From Streptomyces sp. NBC_00820 (lineage in GTDB: Bacteria; Actinomycetota; Actinomycetes; Streptomycetales; Streptomycetaceae): a stretch of DNA of 64,000 bases. Where the stretch lies: the NCBI RefSeq assembly GCF_036347055.1, contig NZ_CP108882.1:4568501-4632500 (forward strand). Reading direction: 5' to 3'. Both the position numbers and the translations under genes were made by a program. Under the pieces are notes generated by a model. It was not told where the DNA came from. It was given only the letters and a program-made list of their open reading frames with translations, and did not search any database. Every line of letters starts with the position of its first letter. Within the stretch, counting starts at the first letter, position 1. This document shows, piece by piece, positions 45,231-54,905 of this stretch.

Positions 45231-45400
45231 GGTCCTTACGATCCTGCCACGCCTGGACCGGACATGGCCGGTGACCGCGCGGTCACGGAGCGTTGTGCCA
45301 GTTGAAGCCGCCTGCTCGTGGCGGAAGTTGCCCGGGATGATGATCCGGAAAAGTTGGTGACGGGGCGGCGGGTGACGCAGGCAAGCGGCGCGATCTCTCG

Positions 45401-45406
45401 TACAGT
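45401..45406 (+). promoter_or_regulatory. -10 box of the Ser/Gly-rich secreted protein gene (leaderless)
   Basis: TACAGT lies 7 bases before GTG 45414. Confidence 0.55.
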
Positions 45407-45413
45407 TTGCGCC

Positions 45414-46220
45414 GTGGGATCTTTGCGCAATCCGGTCGGGCCGCTTCCCTCCTCCATCTACTGGCGACGGAGGGTCGTCATCGTGTCCGTGGTGACCCTG
45501 TTGGCACTGCTGGGCACCTGGATCGTCGTGTCCGGCCGCGGGGGCGGCAAGAAGGACGCCGACGGGTCCAACGGCAAGAATCCCGCGTCCACGATCACAC
45601 CGGGCCCCTCTTCCTCCGGTCCCGCGATCAGTCAACACCCGGGCGGGCGCGACGAGTCGGGCGGCGCGGGCTCCGACGGGGGCGGCTCCGGCGGCGGTTC
45701 GGGTTCCTCCGGCTCGGGCTCGTCCGGCTCCGGTGACGGCTCGGGCGGTGGCCGGGGCTCCGGCTCGGGCGCCGGTGACGTCGCCGCGGGCGACGCGCTG
45801 CCCGCCTCCGCCTCGCTGCCCAACTGTCCTTCCGGCGCACTGTCGTTGAGCCTGCACAGCACGCACAACTCCTACTCTCCGGACCAGACGCCCACCTTCG
45901 AACTCAGCGTGAAGAACTCCTCGTCCACCGACTGCAAGGCCGACCTCGGCCCCAAGAAGGCGGTGTTGACGATCACGCCGGCCGACGGGGACGACACGCT
46001 CTGGTCCTCGGCCGACTGCCCCAAGGACCCGGCCGCTCTCGAGTTCCGGGTGTCCGCCGGCCAGGTCATCACCTACACGGTGAAGTGGGACCGCAAGGCG
46101 AGCGCTCCGCGGTGCGCGAGGCCGACGCCGGGCTCGGCGAAGCCGGGGACGTATCTGCTGGAGGCGAAGGCGCCGGGCGTCGCGAAGACGCAGACGTCCT
46201 TCGTGCTGTCGGCCGACTAG
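45414..46220 (+). CDS. Membrane-anchored extracytoplasmic hypothetical protein with Ser/Gly linker
   Basis: The 268-residue protein has a short basic start, one membrane helix (about 21-41; VVIVSVVTLLALLGTWIVVSG) that leaves the rest outside, a ~80-residue Gly/Ser/Asp linker, and a beta-rich domain (about 135-268; SLHSTHNSYSPDQTPTFELSVKNSSSTDCKADLGPKKAVLTI). The domain resembles the DUF4232-like or Ig-like adhesin-type folds, with two conserved-looking Cys pairs. Function unknown. A strong hairpin follows the stop codon at once. Confidence 0.75.
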   Translation: MGSLRNPVGPLPSSIYWRRRVVIVSVVTLLALLGTWIVVSGRGGGKKDADGSNGKNPASTITPGPSSSGPAISQHPGGRDESGGAGSDGGGSGGGSGSSGSGSSGSGDGSGGGRGSGSGAGDVAAGDALPASASLPNCPSGALSLSLHSTHNSYSPDQTPTFELSVKNSSSTDCKADLGPKKAVLTITPADGDDTLWSSADCPKDPAALEFRVSAGQVITYTVKWDRKASAPRCARPTPGSAKPGTYLLEAKAPGVAKTQTSFVLSAD

Positions 46221-46243
46221 GTCCTGTCGTTCGACGACAGGAC
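46221..46243 (+). terminator. Terminator hairpin immediately after the secreted hypothetical
   Basis: A perfect 10-bp stem GTCCTGTCGT/ACGACAGGAC with loop TCG begins at the base after the stop codon. Confidence 0.8.
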
Positions 46244-46271
46244 CTGTGCCTGTCGGGCGGACCATGCCACA

Positions 46272-46327
46272 GACGGCGGACGGCGGACGGCGGACGGCGG
46301 ACGGCGGACGGCAGACGGCAGACGGCA
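46272..46327. repeat. Eight-copy heptanucleotide tandem repeat
   Basis: Five copies of GACGGCG (46272-46306) are followed by three of GACGGCA (46307-46327) without interruption. It sits in the 134-bp gap between the hypothetical gene and the end of disA. Confidence 0.95.
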
Positions 46328-46354
46328 CACGGCCGCGCCGAAAGCCGGACGAAG

Positions 46355-47479
46355 CTAGACGTACCGTTCCAGGATCGACGACTCGGCCAGGCGCGACAGT
46401 CCTTCGCGCACGCTTCGGGCCCGGGCCTCGCCCACACCGTCCACCGCCTGAAGGTCGTCGACACTCGCCGCGAGCAGCTTCTGCAGGCCGCCGAAGTGCT
46501 CCACCAGGCGGTCGATGATCGCGCCGGGCAGCCGCGGCACCTTCGCCAGCAGCCGGAAGCCCCGCGGGGACACCGAGGAGTCGAGGGTCTCGGGGGAACC
46601 GGTGTAGCCCAGAGCCCGCGCCACCGTGCCCATCTCCAGCAGCTCGGCGTGGGTCAGCGCGTCCAGCTCGGACAGCGCCTCCTCGACCGTGCGGGACCGC
46701 TTCGCCGTCGGCTCGGGGACGTAGTCCCGGACGACCAGCTCACGGTCGGGCTCGACGCCCGCGATCAACTCCTCCAGCTGGAGCGCGAGGAGACGGCCGT
46801 CCGTACCCAGCTCGACCACGTACTCGGCGATCTCCGTGGCGATGCGCCGGACCATCTCCAGACGCTGCGCGACGGCCGACACGTCCCGGACCGTGACCAG
46901 GTCCTCGATCTCCAGCGCCGACAGCGTGCCCGCGACCTCGTCCAGACGCAGCTTGTACCGCTCCAGGGTGGCCAGCGCCTGGTTCGCGCGGGACAGGATC
47001 GCCGCCGAGTCCTCCAGCACGCGCCGCTGCCCGTCGACGTACAGGGCGATCAGCCGCATGGACTGGGAGACCGAGACGACCGGGAAACCGACCTGCTTGG
47101 AGACCCGGTCGGCGGTGCGGTGACGGGTGCCCGTCTCCTCGGTGGGGATCGTCGGGTCCGGCACCAGCTGCACGCCGGCCCGCAGGATCTTCGACAGGTC
47201 GGAGGAGATGACGATGCCGCCGTCCAGTTTGCACAGCTCCCGCAGCCGCGTCGCCGTGAACTCCACGTCCAGGACGAACCCGCCGGTGGACATCGTCTCC
47301 ACCGTCTTGTCGCAGCCGAGGACGATCAGACCGCCGGTGTTGCCGCGCAGGACACGCTCGAGGCCGTCGCGCAGGGCCGTACCGGGAGCCACGGCGCTCA
47401 GCGAGGCGCGCATCAGGCCATCGGTACCGGCACTGCCACCGGACTTTCCGGGAGCTGCTGCCCGGTCGTTGGCTGCCAC
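46355..47479 (-). CDS. disA: DNA-integrity scanning diadenylate cyclase DisA
   Basis: The 374-residue protein makes c-di-AMP from two ATP and, in Bacillus, scans DNA for lesions. The DAC domain (about 20-150) has the DGG motif at 86-88 (DGA in many homologues) and RHR at 119-121 in [10 protein letters not shown]; a helical linker and a C-terminal HhH DNA-binding domain (about 300-374; [19 protein letters not shown]) follow. ATG 47479. It lies 79 bases downstream of radA; the two are functionally linked, since RadA restrains DisA in Bacillus. Confidence 0.95.
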   Translation of the reverse strand: MAANDRAAAPGKSGGSAGTDGLMRASLSAVAPGTALRDGLERVLRGNTGGLIVLGCDKTVETMSTGGFVLDVEFTATRLRELCKLDGGIVISSDLSKILRAGVQLVPDPTIPTEETGTRHRTADRVSKQVGFPVVSVSQSMRLIALYVDGQRRVLEDSAAILSRANQALATLERYKLRLDEVAGTLSALEIEDLVTVRDVSAVAQRLEMVRRIATEIAEYVVELGTDGRLLALQLEELIAGVEPDRELVVRDYVPEPTAKRSRTVEEALSELDALTHAELLEMGTVARALGYTGSPETLDSSVSPRGFRLLAKVPRLPGAIIDRLVEHFGGLQKLLAASVDDLQAVDGVGEARARSVREGLSRLAESSILERYV

Positions 47480-47558
47480 TGCACTCCTCCGGTCGCAGGT
47501 TCTGACGCGCTCCCGTCCCGCACTCGGTTCGTACGGACGGGCGAGACCTGCGCAAAGT

Positions 47559-48968
47559 CTACCGGCGGTCCTCCGCCTCCCGGGGGGCCTCTCGGCGAGG
47601 GGAGCGCGGCAGGACCCTGAGCGCGTCGCCCATGTCGGCGACCTCCAGAACCTTCATCCCGGCGGGCACCTTGCCAGGATCGCCCGGCACCAGCGCGTGC
47701 GTGAAACCGAGCCGGTGCGCCTCGGCGAGCCTGCGCTGCACACCTGTGACGCGTCTGACCTCACCCGCCAGACCCACCTCGCCGATGGCGACGAGGTTCT
47801 TCGGCAGCGGGGTGTCGCTGGCGGCCGAGGCCAGCGCGAGCGCGATCGCGAGGTCCGCGGCCGGCTCGGACAGCTTCACGCCGCCGACGGTCGCGGAGTA
47901 GATGTCCCGCTTGCCCAGCGCACTGATCCGCCCGCGCTGCTCCAGCACCGCCAGCATCATCGACACCCGGGAGGTCTCCAGGCCCGAGGTGGTGCGGCGC
48001 GGAGAGGGGATCTGGGAGTCGACGGTCAGCGCCTGCACCTCGGCGACCAGCGGGCGGCGGCCTTCGAGGGTGACGGTCAGGCAGGTGCCGGGGACCGGCT
48101 CGTCGCGCCGGGTCAGGAAGAGCCCGCTGGGGTCGGCGAGCCCCGTGATGCCCTCGTCGTGCAGCTCGAAGCAGCCGACCTCGTCCGTGGTGCCGTAGCG
48201 GTTCTTCACGCCGCGCACCAGGCGCAGGCGCGCGTGCCGGTCGCCCTCGAAGTGCAGGACGACGTCCACCAGGTGCTCCAGCAGCCGGGGGCCGGCGATC
48301 GTGCCGTCCTTGGTGACATGGCCCACCAGCAGCGTGGACATCCCGCGCTCCTTGGAAGCGCGGATCAGGGCGCCGGCCACCTCGCGGACCTGGGCCATGC
48401 CGCCGGGCGCGCCGTCGATCTCCGGGGAGGCCACCGTCTGTACCGAGTCGAGGATCAGCAGGGACGGCTTGACCGCGTCCAAGTGGCCGAGGACGGCGGA
48501 CAGATCGGTCTCGGCGGCCAGGTAGAGGTGGTCGTCGAGGGCGTTGATGCGGTCCGCGCGCAGTCGCACCTGGCTCGCCGACTCCTCACCGGTCACATAG
48601 AGGGTGCGGTGCTCCTCGCTCGCCGCCTTGGCCGCCACGTCCAGCAGCAGGGTGGACTTGCCGACGCCGGGTTCGCCCGCGATCAGCACCACCGCGCCGG
48701 GTACGAGACCGCCGCCGAGCACCCGGTCCAGCTCGGGCACGCCGGTCGTGCGGGCCGTGGCCTGGCGGCCGTCGACCTGGCTGATGGGCACCGCGGAGCT
48801 GGTGACGCGGCCCGGGGCCGTCGTACGCACCGCGGGCGCGCCGTACTCCTCGACCGTGCCCCAGGCCTGGCACTCCGGGCAGCGGCCGAGCCACTTGGCC
48901 GTCTGCCAGCCGCACTCGGTGCAGCGGTAGGACGGTCGGTCCTTGGTGGTCTTGGTACGGGCAGCCAT
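47559..48968 (-). CDS. radA: DNA repair protein RadA (Sms)
   Basis: The 469-residue RecA-like helicase promotes branch migration in recombination. It has the N-terminal zinc finger Cys16-x2-Cys19...Cys30-x2-Cys33, Walker [10 protein letters not shown] (98-106), Walker B LLILDSVQ, the RadA signature KNRYG (KNRFG in most homologues) and the Lon-like C-terminal domain with [21 protein letters not shown] 48968 is preceded by TACGGT at 6 bases and is probably leaderless. A longer upstream frame has no conserved sequence. Confidence 0.96.
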   Translation of the reverse strand: MAARTKTTKDRPSYRCTECGWQTAKWLGRCPECQAWGTVEEYGAPAVRTTAPGRVTSSAVPISQVDGRQATARTTGVPELDRVLGGGLVPGAVVLIAGEPGVGKSTLLLDVAAKAASEEHRTLYVTGEESASQVRLRADRINALDDHLYLAAETDLSAVLGHLDAVKPSLLILDSVQTVASPEIDGAPGGMAQVREVAGALIRASKERGMSTLLVGHVTKDGTIAGPRLLEHLVDVVLHFEGDRHARLRLVRGVKNRYGTTDEVGCFELHDEGITGLADPSGLFLTRRDEPVPGTCLTVTLEGRRPLVAEVQALTVDSQIPSPRRTTSGLETSRVSMMLAVLEQRGRISALGKRDIYSATVGGVKLSEPAADLAIALALASAASDTPLPKNLVAIGEVGLAGEVRRVTGVQRRLAEAHRLGFTHALVPGDPGKVPAGMKVLEVADMGDALRVLPRSPRREAPREAEDRR

Positions 48969-48974
48969 GCGGAA

Positions 48975-48980
48975 ACCGTA
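48975..48980 (-). promoter_or_regulatory. -10 box of radA (leaderless)
   Basis: TACGGT on the reverse strand, 6 bases before ATG 48968. Confidence 0.6.
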
Positions 48981-49218
48981 GCCCGCCGCACTGACAACGC
49001 CCTCCCGCTCCCGGCGCATGCGGGGAGCGACGAGCGCGCGAGGCGGGGCGTGGGGCGCACGAAGGGGGCTCTGAGGCACGTGTGAGTGGCCCGGTATCGG
49101 CCACGGCCCATCGGTTTCGAGCCGCCTGGTGAAAGGCCCCTGTCCCCTTATGAGGGATCGTTTCACCCGTACGGATTAAAAGTGCTCAAGGCGTCGGAAG
49201 GGCCACTGCGGCGCCGCC

Positions 49219-49224
49219 TACGGT
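49219..49224 (+). promoter_or_regulatory. -10 box of the BACON-domain gene (leaderless)
   Basis: TACGGT lies 7 bases before GTG 49232, which favours GTG 49232 over ATG 49235. Confidence 0.5.
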
Positions 49225-49231
49225 CGCACAG

Positions 49232-51076
49232 GTGATGAGCAGCAGCCCGGAGACCACGACCCGCACCCCCGGCGCGCATCGGGCGCACCGGGAAGCGCGC
49301 GACCGCGTCGCCGCGCGCACCGTCGCCCAGCGGCCGCCCGCGCGCTACGAGCCGTACCTCGACGGCCTGTTCACCTACTGCCTGTCGGTGCTGTGCGACC
49401 ACGACGCGGCCACCGCCGCCCTCGGGGACGTCCTCGCGCTCGCCGAGCGGCGCGGGCAGCGCGTCCCGGAGGCCTCCGCCGACCGCAGGGCCTGGCTGTA
49501 CGCCCTGGCCCGCTGGGCGTGCCTGCGAGGGCTGGCCCAGGCCAAGCAGAAACGTCAGGGCACCCACGCGGCGGGCCGTCCCGCGGGTACGTCGACCGGC
49601 ACGACGACCGGCACGACGACCGGCACGACGACCGGTACGTCGACCAGCACGAGGACGGGTGCGAAGGCGGACGCGAAGACGGGTGCGAAGGCAGACGCGA
49701 AGGCGGGCGCGAGGACTGGCGCGAAGGGCGGCGGCGCGCAGGTTCCCGACCCGGCCGTTCCCCCGGAGGTGAAGGAGCGGCGGTGCCGCGAACTCGCCCT
49801 GCTCGCCTGGCCGGAGGCGGCCGGCACCACACCCGAGCAGCGCGAGGCCCTGGAACTGGCCGTCCGCCACCACCTCGCGGCGGACGAGGTCGCCGCCGTG
49901 CTCGGCATGGAGCCCGCCGCCGCGCGCGAGCTGCTGTCCTCCGCCGCGTGCGAGGTCGAGCGCACGCGTGCCGCCCTCGCCGTGGTCGAGACCGGCGGCT
50001 GCCCGAGCGTGGCCCACCTCACCGGCGACAGCCGGCTGGTGCTCAGCGCCGCCCTGCGCCGCGAACTGGTCCGGCACGTCGACGACTGCCCGCGCTGCCG
50101 CCGGACCGCCGAGCGCGCGGTTCCCGGCCGCTGGCCCGGCGACGCGGTCACCCCCGCCGAACTGCCCGTGCTGGAGGCGCCCCGCGCGGCCCTGCACGTC
50201 GCCCTGGCCCACCACCCGCGCACGCGGGGCGCCGCCGTGCCGCGCTTCGACCGGCGCGGCTTCCCGATGGACCCCAAGGACCGCGCGGCCCGCCGCGACC
50301 GGCTCCGCGCGCGTGCCGTCACCACGACGGTCGTCGCCACCGTCGTCGCCGCTCCCGTACTCGCCCTGTGGGCCGCCTACCGGGGCGGGCCCACCGCCGA
50401 CGCGGACGGCAGGTCCGCCACCGCGCGCGAGGCGGGGGGACCCGGAGCGCTGGGCAGCGACGCGGGCGGCGGTTACGAGAACGCGGGCAACGCGCGCGTG
50501 AAGCCCGGCGCCCGGCTCATCCATGACGGCAAGGCGGACGTGTCCGTGGCGGTCGTCAGCGTCGCCGGAGCCGGCAAGAAGGGCGCCGGACACCTCGCGG
50601 TCGCCGCGGGGAACGACGGCGACACCACGCTGATCACCCTCACCGCGTCGGGCTCCGCACCGGTGCGCTGGTCCGCCTCCACCTCGGCGCCCTGGCTCTA
50701 CCTGAGCAGGTCCTCGGGAACCCTCGACCCCGGCGACACACTGACCATCAAGGTGTACGTGGACCACCTCCGCGAGCCGGCCGGTCACTGGCACGCGCAG
50801 GTGGCGGTCTCCCCGGCGGGCGCCGTGGTCACCATCGACGGCTACGGCACGGCCCCCACCGGCCCCTCGACCCGGCCTAGTCCGTCGGCCTCTCCCCCCG
50901 ACCCGACGCCTCCGACCACACCCCCCACGGACCCGCCCACCAGCGAGTCGCCGTCCCCGGCGGACCCCACGCCCACCCCGACGGACCCGGACCCGGACCC
51001 GACCCCGACGGACCCGCCCGACTCCTCCTCCCCGCCCCCGCCCGACGACGGCAGCTCCACCCCTGCGGGCGGCTAG
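49232..51076 (+). CDS. Membrane protein with sigma-factor-like cytoplasmic region and extracellular BACON domain
   Basis: The 614-residue protein has an unusual order. Residues 40-105 resemble ECF sigma region 2 (YLDGLFTYCLSVLCDHDAATAALGDV, RRAWLYALARWACLRGLAQ). A Thr/Gly and Lys/Ala repeat linker spans 115-168. Residues 180-250 resemble sigma region 4 (TPEQREALELAVRHHLAADEVAAVLGMEPAAARELLSSA). Residues 255-300 resemble an anti-sigma zinc motif (His282-x3-Cys286-x2-Cys289). A membrane helix (about 361-384) follows, then a BACON-type Ig-like domain (about 440-540; APWLYLSRSSGTLDPGDTLTIKVYVD) and a Pro/Thr/Ser/Asp tail that could span the wall. The -10 consensus suggests a leaderless GTG start. 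Role unknown; a one-protein signalling device is possible. Confidence 0.8.
   Translation: MMSSSPETTTRTPGAHRAHREARDRVAARTVAQRPPARYEPYLDGLFTYCLSVLCDHDAATAALGDVLALAERRGQRVPEASADRRAWLYALARWACLRGLAQAKQKRQGTHAAGRPAGTSTGTTTGTTTGTTTGTSTSTRTGAKADAKTGAKADAKAGARTGAKGGGAQVPDPAVPPEVKERRCRELALLAWPEAAGTTPEQREALELAVRHHLAADEVAAVLGMEPAAARELLSSAACEVERTRAALAVVETGGCPSVAHLTGDSRLVLSAALRRELVRHVDDCPRCRRTAERAVPGRWPGDAVTPAELPVLEAPRAALHVALAHHPRTRGAAVPRFDRRGFPMDPKDRAARRDRLRARAVTTTVVATVVAAPVLALWAAYRGGPTADADGRSATAREAGGPGALGSDAGGGYENAGNARVKPGARLIHDGKADVSVAVVSVAGAGKKGAGHLAVAAGNDGDTTLITLTASGSAPVRWSASTSAPWLYLSRSSGTLDPGDTLTIKVYVDHLREPAGHWHAQVAVSPAGAVVTIDGYGTAPTGPSTRPSPSASPPDPTPPTTPPTDPPTSESPSPADPTPTPTDPDPDPTPTDPPDSSSPPPPDDGSSTPAGG
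49585..49733 (+). repeat. Short in-frame tandem repeats within the BACON gene
   Basis: GGCACGACGACC-type 12-bp units (about 49596-49640) encode GTTT repeats; 6- to 18-bp GCGAAGGC(G/A)GAC-type units (about 49665-49733) encode AKADAK-type repeats. Both keep the frame. Confidence 0.8.
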
Positions 51077-51129
51077 CCACAGGGGGAGGGCGCGGGGGAG
51101 AGGGAAGGGCAGGCCCATGCCCCGGCTCG

Positions 51130-51189
51130 GACAACGGGCGGACGCCCGTCGAAGACAACGGGCGGACGCCGGTCAAAGACAACGGGCGG
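51130..51189. repeat. 24-bp direct repeats between convergent genes
   Basis: Two 24-bp units (51130-51153 and 51154-51177, starting GACAACGGGCGGACGCC) and a 12-base third copy (51178-51189) are head to tail. The first unit contains the palindrome CGGGCGGACGCCCG. Confidence 0.9.
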
Positions 51190-51195
51190 CGACGA

Positions 51196-51210
51196 CCGGG
51201 GAAACCCCGG
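51196..51210. terminator. Small hairpin between the BACON gene and the Cys-rich gene
   Basis: CCGGGG-AAA-CCCCGG forms a 6-bp stem, with a CCGCC/GGCGG pair close by. It lies in the repeat-rich gap between convergent genes; termination is plausible. Confidence 0.4.
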
Positions 51211-51264
51211 CCGCCGCCGCCCGCGAACCGTCCGCCTCAGGCGGTCCGTTCCGCCCGTTCCGCC

Positions 51265-52146
51265 TCAGCCGGCCCGTTCCGGGTCGGCCGGGTGCGGGGC
51301 CACCATCGGCAGCCGCGATGCCAGCCGCTGCTCGCACAGCTCGACCAGGCGGTCGTAACCGGCCTTGCCCATCAGTTCGGTCAGTTCGGCACGGTAGGAC
51401 ACGTACACCGGATCACCCGCGCCGTGTGCCGAGGTGGCCGAGGTGCACCACCAGTGCAGGTCATGGCCGCCCGGGCCCCAGCCGCGGCGGTCGTACTCGC
51501 CGATGGACACCTGGAGGACCCGCGTGTCGTCCGGGCGGTCGATCCAGTCGTACGTCCGCCGGATCGGGAGCTGCCAGCAGACGTCCGGCTTGGTCTCCAG
51601 GGGCTCGCGGCCCTCCTTCAGCGCGAGGATGTGCAGCGAGCAGCCCGCGCCGCCGGCGAAGCCCGGCCGGTTCTGGAAGATGCAGGAGCCCTGGAAGGGG
51701 CGGGTCTGCCGGTCGCCGTCCTCGTCCTCCGAGGTCCAGCCGTTGCTCGTGCCCTCGGCATGGTGCTGCCAGATGTCCGGGGTGAGCCGGGCCACGCTCT
51801 GCGCCACCCGCTTCTCGTCGTCCTCGTCCGAGAAGTGCGCGCCCAGTGAGCAGCACCCGTCGTCCGCGCGGCCCGCCTGGATGCCCTGGCAGCCGCTGCC
51901 GAAGATGCAGTTCCAGCGAGAGGTCAGCCATGTCAGATCGCAGCGGAAGATCTGCTCGTCGTCCGCCGGATCAGGGAACTCCACCCACGCCCGCGCGAAG
52001 TCGAGCCCCTTCTCGTCGCTCACCTTCGAGGCCTTTTTGGACGTGGACGCCTTCACCCGCGAGGAATCCTTCGAGCCCTTGGAGGATTTGGACGTCTTGT
52101 CGGCCTTGGGAGCCTTTTCGTCCTTCGCCTTTTTCGTCTTTGGCAC
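51265..52146 (-). CDS. Cys-rich hypothetical protein with Lys-rich N-terminal tail
   Basis: The 293-residue protein starts with a ~45-residue Lys/Ser/Ala tail (histone-like; [22 protein letters not shown] is typical) and continues with a compact domain with cysteines in [49 protein letters not shown] and WWC. The cysteine spacing recalls Fe-S or zinc clusters of the YkgJ/DUF3109-like group, but I cannot assign it firmly. No membrane helix. GTG 52146 is the first codon of the Lys-rich tail. Divergent from the Ppx/GppA gene. Confidence 0.75.
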   Translation of the reverse strand: MPKTKKAKDEKAPKADKTSKSSKGSKDSSRVKASTSKKASKVSDEKGLDFARAWVEFPDPADDEQIFRCDLTWLTSRWNCIFGSGCQGIQAGRADDGCCSLGAHFSDEDDEKRVAQSVARLTPDIWQHHAEGTSNGWTSEDEDGDRQTRPFQGSCIFQNRPGFAGGAGCSLHILALKEGREPLETKPDVCWQLPIRRTYDWIDRPDDTRVLQVSIGEYDRRGWGPGGHDLHWWCTSATSAHGAGDPVYVSYRAELTELMGKAGYDRLVELCEQRLASRLPMVAPHPADPERAG

Positions 52147-52204
52147 CCGTCCAGGGTAAGTCGCCCGAAGCCGCTCCCGGGACCGAGGCCGGAGCTTGTG
52201 GCAG

Positions 52205-52210
52205 TAGCGT
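52205..52210 (+). promoter_or_regulatory. -10 box of the Ppx/GppA gene (leaderless)
   Basis: TAGCGT lies 7 bases before ATG 52218. Confidence 0.6.
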
Positions 52211-52217
52211 TCCGTAC

Positions 52218-53150
52218 ATGAGACTCGGTGTCCTGGACGTGGGTTCGAACACGGTGCATCTGCTGGTGGTGGACGCCCACCCCGGTGCCCGCCCGCTGCC
52301 CGCGCATTCGTACAAGGCCGAGCTGCGGCTCGCCCAGCTGCTCGACGACGGCGGTGCCATCGGCGACGAGGGCATCGAGAAGCTCGTCGCCGTCGTACGG
52401 GACGCCCTCCAGGCCGCCGAGGACAAGGGAGTGGAGGACCTGCTGCCGTTCGCGACCTCCGCCGTCCGGGAGGCCGGCAACGCCGACGAGGTCCTCACGC
52501 GCGTGGAAGAGGAGACCGGCGTACGGCTCCAGGTTCTCTCCGGCGCCGAGGAGGCCCGGCTCACCTTCCTCGCCGTACGCCGCTGGTTCGGCTGGTCCGC
52601 CGGAAAGCTGCTGGTCCTGGACATCGGCGGCGGTTCCCTGGAGATCGCCTACGGCATCGACGAGGAACCGGACGCGGCCGCCTCCCTGCCACTCGGCGCC
52701 GGCCGCCTCACCGCCGGCTGGCTGCCCGGTGACCCGCCCGGATCCGAGGAGGTCCGCACCCTGCGCCGGCACGTCCGCACGGAGATCGCCCGCACGGTCG
52801 GCGAGTTCAGCCGCTTCGGCGCCCCCGACCACGTGGTCGCCACCTCCAAGACCTTCAAGCAGCTGGCCCGCATCGCCGGCGCCGCCCGCACCGCCGACGG
52901 CCTCTACGTCCAGCGCGAGCTCAAGCGTGAGTCCCTGGAGGCCTGGGTCCCGCGCCTGTCCGCCATGACCGCGCGGCAGCGCGCCGAACTCCCCGGTGTC
53001 TCCGACGGCCGCGCCGGCCAGATACTCGCCGGCGCCCTGGTGGCCGAGGCCACGATGGACCTGTTCGGCGTGGAGAGCCTGGAGATCTGCCCCTGGGCCC
53101 TGCGCGAGGGCGTGATCCTGCGACGCCTGGACCACATGGGAACCGCGTGA
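52218..53150 (+). CDS. Ppx/GppA family exopolyphosphatase / (p)ppGpp phosphohydrolase
   Basis: The 310-residue protein has the ASKHA-fold phosphatase signatures: [16 protein letters not shown] (P-loop 1, residues 4-19), [25 protein letters not shown] and [15 protein letters not shown] (P-loop 2). Family members degrade polyphosphate or pppGpp in the stringent response. It is the short, single-module form typical of actinobacteria and lacks the C-terminal HD-like domain of E. coli Ppx. Start ATG 52218, preceded by TAGCGT. Confidence 0.93.
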   Translation: MRLGVLDVGSNTVHLLVVDAHPGARPLPAHSYKAELRLAQLLDDGGAIGDEGIEKLVAVVRDALQAAEDKGVEDLLPFATSAVREAGNADEVLTRVEEETGVRLQVLSGAEEARLTFLAVRRWFGWSAGKLLVLDIGGGSLEIAYGIDEEPDAAASLPLGAGRLTAGWLPGDPPGSEEVRTLRRHVRTEIARTVGEFSRFGAPDHVVATSKTFKQLARIAGAARTADGLYVQRELKRESLEAWVPRLSAMTARQRAELPGVSDGRAGQILAGALVAEATMDLFGVESLEICPWALREGVILRRLDHMGTA

Positions 53151-53194
53151 TCCACGCCTGACTCACGCGTGACGCACGCGAGGGGCGCCCGCCG

Positions 53195-53214
53195 CCGCGC
53201 GGCTCGCCGCGCGG
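53195..53214 (+). terminator. Candidate terminator after the Ppx/GppA gene
   Basis: CCGCGCGG-CTCG-CCGCGCGG forms an 8-bp stem, 45 bases after the stop; flanking GGGC/GCCC may extend it. No U tract. Confidence 0.45.
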
Positions 53215-53285
53215 TGCCCGCACCCGCGAAATGACCCATCTCACAACGGCGAAGAGGTACCCGGCGCCTGCCCCGCCCCACCCCG

Positions 53286-53291
53286 TAAGGT
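53286..53291 (+). promoter_or_regulatory. -10 box of the isomerase/epimerase gene (leaderless)
   Basis: TAAGGT lies 7 bases before GTG 53299. It decides for this start over an in-frame GTG at 53290, which overlaps the box. Confidence 0.6.
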
Positions 53292-53298
53292 GACGCAC

Positions 53299-54111
53299 GT
53301 GGCTGAACCAACAGACGTGCGCGTCGCGCTGTCGACCGCCTCCGTGTACCCGGAGTCGACGGCGACGGCCTTCGAGATCGCCGCGCGCCTCGGCTACGAC
53401 GGCGTCGAGGTCATGGTGTGGACCGACCCGGTCAGCCAGGACGTCGACGCCCTGCGCCGCCTCTCCGACCACCACGGCGTCCCGATCCTGGCCGTCCACG
53501 CGCCCTGCCTGCTGATCACGCAGCGCGTCTGGTCCACCGACCCCTGGACCAAGCTCCAGCGGGCCCGGGCGGCCGCCGAGAAGCTGGGCGCCTCGACCGT
53601 CGTCGTCCACCCGCCGTTCCGCTGGCAGCGGCAGTACGCCCGCGACTTCGTCAGCGGGATCTGGCGGATGGCGGACGAGACCGACGTACGGTTCGCCGTC
53701 GAGAACATGTACCCCTGGCGCTACCGCGACCGCGAGATGCTCGCCTACGCGCCCGAGTGGGACGTCACCAAGGACGACTACCGGCACTTCACGATCGACC
53801 TCAGCCACACGGCGACCGCCCGCACGGACGCCCTGGCCATGATCGACCGCATGGGCGAGCGCCTCGGCCACGTCCATCTCGCCGACGGCCGGGGCTCGGC
53901 CAAGGACGAGCACCTGGTGCCCGGCCGCGGCACCCAGCCCTGCGCCGAGCTGCTGGAGCGGCTCGCGCTCACCGGGTTCGACGGCCACGTCGTCATCGAG
54001 GTCAACACCCGGCGGGCGATGTCAGGCGCCGAGCGCGAGGCCGATCTCGCCGAGGCCCTGGCCTTCACCCGCAAGCACCTGGCCTCCGCGGTGAAGGTGC
54101 CCCGGCGATGA
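53299..54111 (+). CDS. Sugar phosphate isomerase/epimerase-type TIM-barrel protein
   Basis: The 270-residue protein is an AP-endonuclease-2-like TIM barrel (xylose isomerase-like superfamily). The metal-site strands are visible as AHAPCL near residue 67, VVHPPFRWQ near 101, FAVENMYPW near 131, IDLSHTATA near 165 and HVHLADGRG near 192, with a final VIEVN Glu. Such proteins act on sugars, inositol derivatives or related compounds; the substrate is not predictable. Its stop overlaps the start of a TetR gene (ATGA), so the two form an operon. Confidence 0.9.
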   Translation: MAEPTDVRVALSTASVYPESTATAFEIAARLGYDGVEVMVWTDPVSQDVDALRRLSDHHGVPILAVHAPCLLITQRVWSTDPWTKLQRARAAAEKLGASTVVVHPPFRWQRQYARDFVSGIWRMADETDVRFAVENMYPWRYRDREMLAYAPEWDVTKDDYRHFTIDLSHTATARTDALAMIDRMGERLGHVHLADGRGSAKDEHLVPGRGTQPCAELLERLALTGFDGHVVIEVNTRRAMSGAEREADLAEALAFTRKHLASAVKVPRR

Positions 54112-54713
54112 CCGGGCCCACGGCCCGGCGGCGAGGGCGGCCCCCGCGTGCCGAATCCACCGACACCCGCGACCGCATCCTCACCGCCGCCCGCGAGGAG
54201 TTCTCCGAGCGCGGGTACGAGAAGACGTCCGTACGCGGCATCGCCAAGGCCGCCGGTGTCGACTCGGCCCTGGTCCACCACTACTTCGGCACCAAGGAAC
54301 AGGTCTTCGAGGCCGCCGTCGAGGTCGCCTTCGCACCCGCGCTCAACGCGCCGGACGCGCTCGCCGACGCCCCCGTGGACGCGGTCGGCGAGCGGCTCAC
54401 CCGCTTCGTCTTCGGCATCTGGGAGAACCCCACCACCCGTGCCCCGCTCCTGGCGATCGTGCGCTCGGCCGTGAACAACGACACCGCCGCCGCCGTCTTC
54501 CGCCGCCTCGTCGCCTCCCAGCTGCTGCGCCGCATCGCCTCCCAGCTGGACCTGCCGGACGCGGAACTGCGCGCCGAACTGGCGGCCGCGCAGCTGGTGG
54601 GTACGGCGATGCTGCGTTACGTGATCAAGGTCGAGCCGCTGGCCTCGGCCGACCTGGAGCAGATCATCGCGCGGGTGGCGCCGGTGGTGCAGGGGCATCT
54701 GACGAACGCGTGA
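54108..54713 (+). CDS. TetR-family transcriptional regulator
   Basis: The 201-residue protein starts with a basic [12 protein letters not shown] arm, followed by the TetR HTH (about 20-66; [46 protein letters not shown]) and a ligand-binding helical domain of the TetR_C_17-like type. It is translationally coupled with the sugar-isomerase-like gene upstream, which may be under its control. The ligand is unknown. Confidence 0.92.
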   Translation: MTGPTARRRGRPPRAESTDTRDRILTAAREEFSERGYEKTSVRGIAKAAGVDSALVHHYFGTKEQVFEAAVEVAFAPALNAPDALADAPVDAVGERLTRFVFGIWENPTTRAPLLAIVRSAVNNDTAAAVFRRLVASQLLRRIASQLDLPDAELRAELAAAQLVGTAMLRYVIKVEPLASADLEQIIARVAPVVQGHLTNA

Positions 54714-54905
54714 GGTCTTGCTCTGCGGCCGGGCTGGGCGGGCTGGCCGGGCGGCACCGGCGGGGTGAACCGAGGCGCCGGGCCGGGTCCGAGGCCCCCG
54801 CGCCGAGCCCCGGGCTCCCCTCCCCGTCGAGACACGCGTCCCGCATTCCGGACAGCGTGTCCCGCCCCCTGGATGACCGGCGTACGCTCGGCACCAGTCG
54901 GAAGT

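Noticed and set aside
46272..46327. CRISPR-like array at the heptanucleotide repeat
   Set aside because: Units are 7 bp and contiguous without spacers. No CRISPR array or cas gene was seen anywhere in the window.
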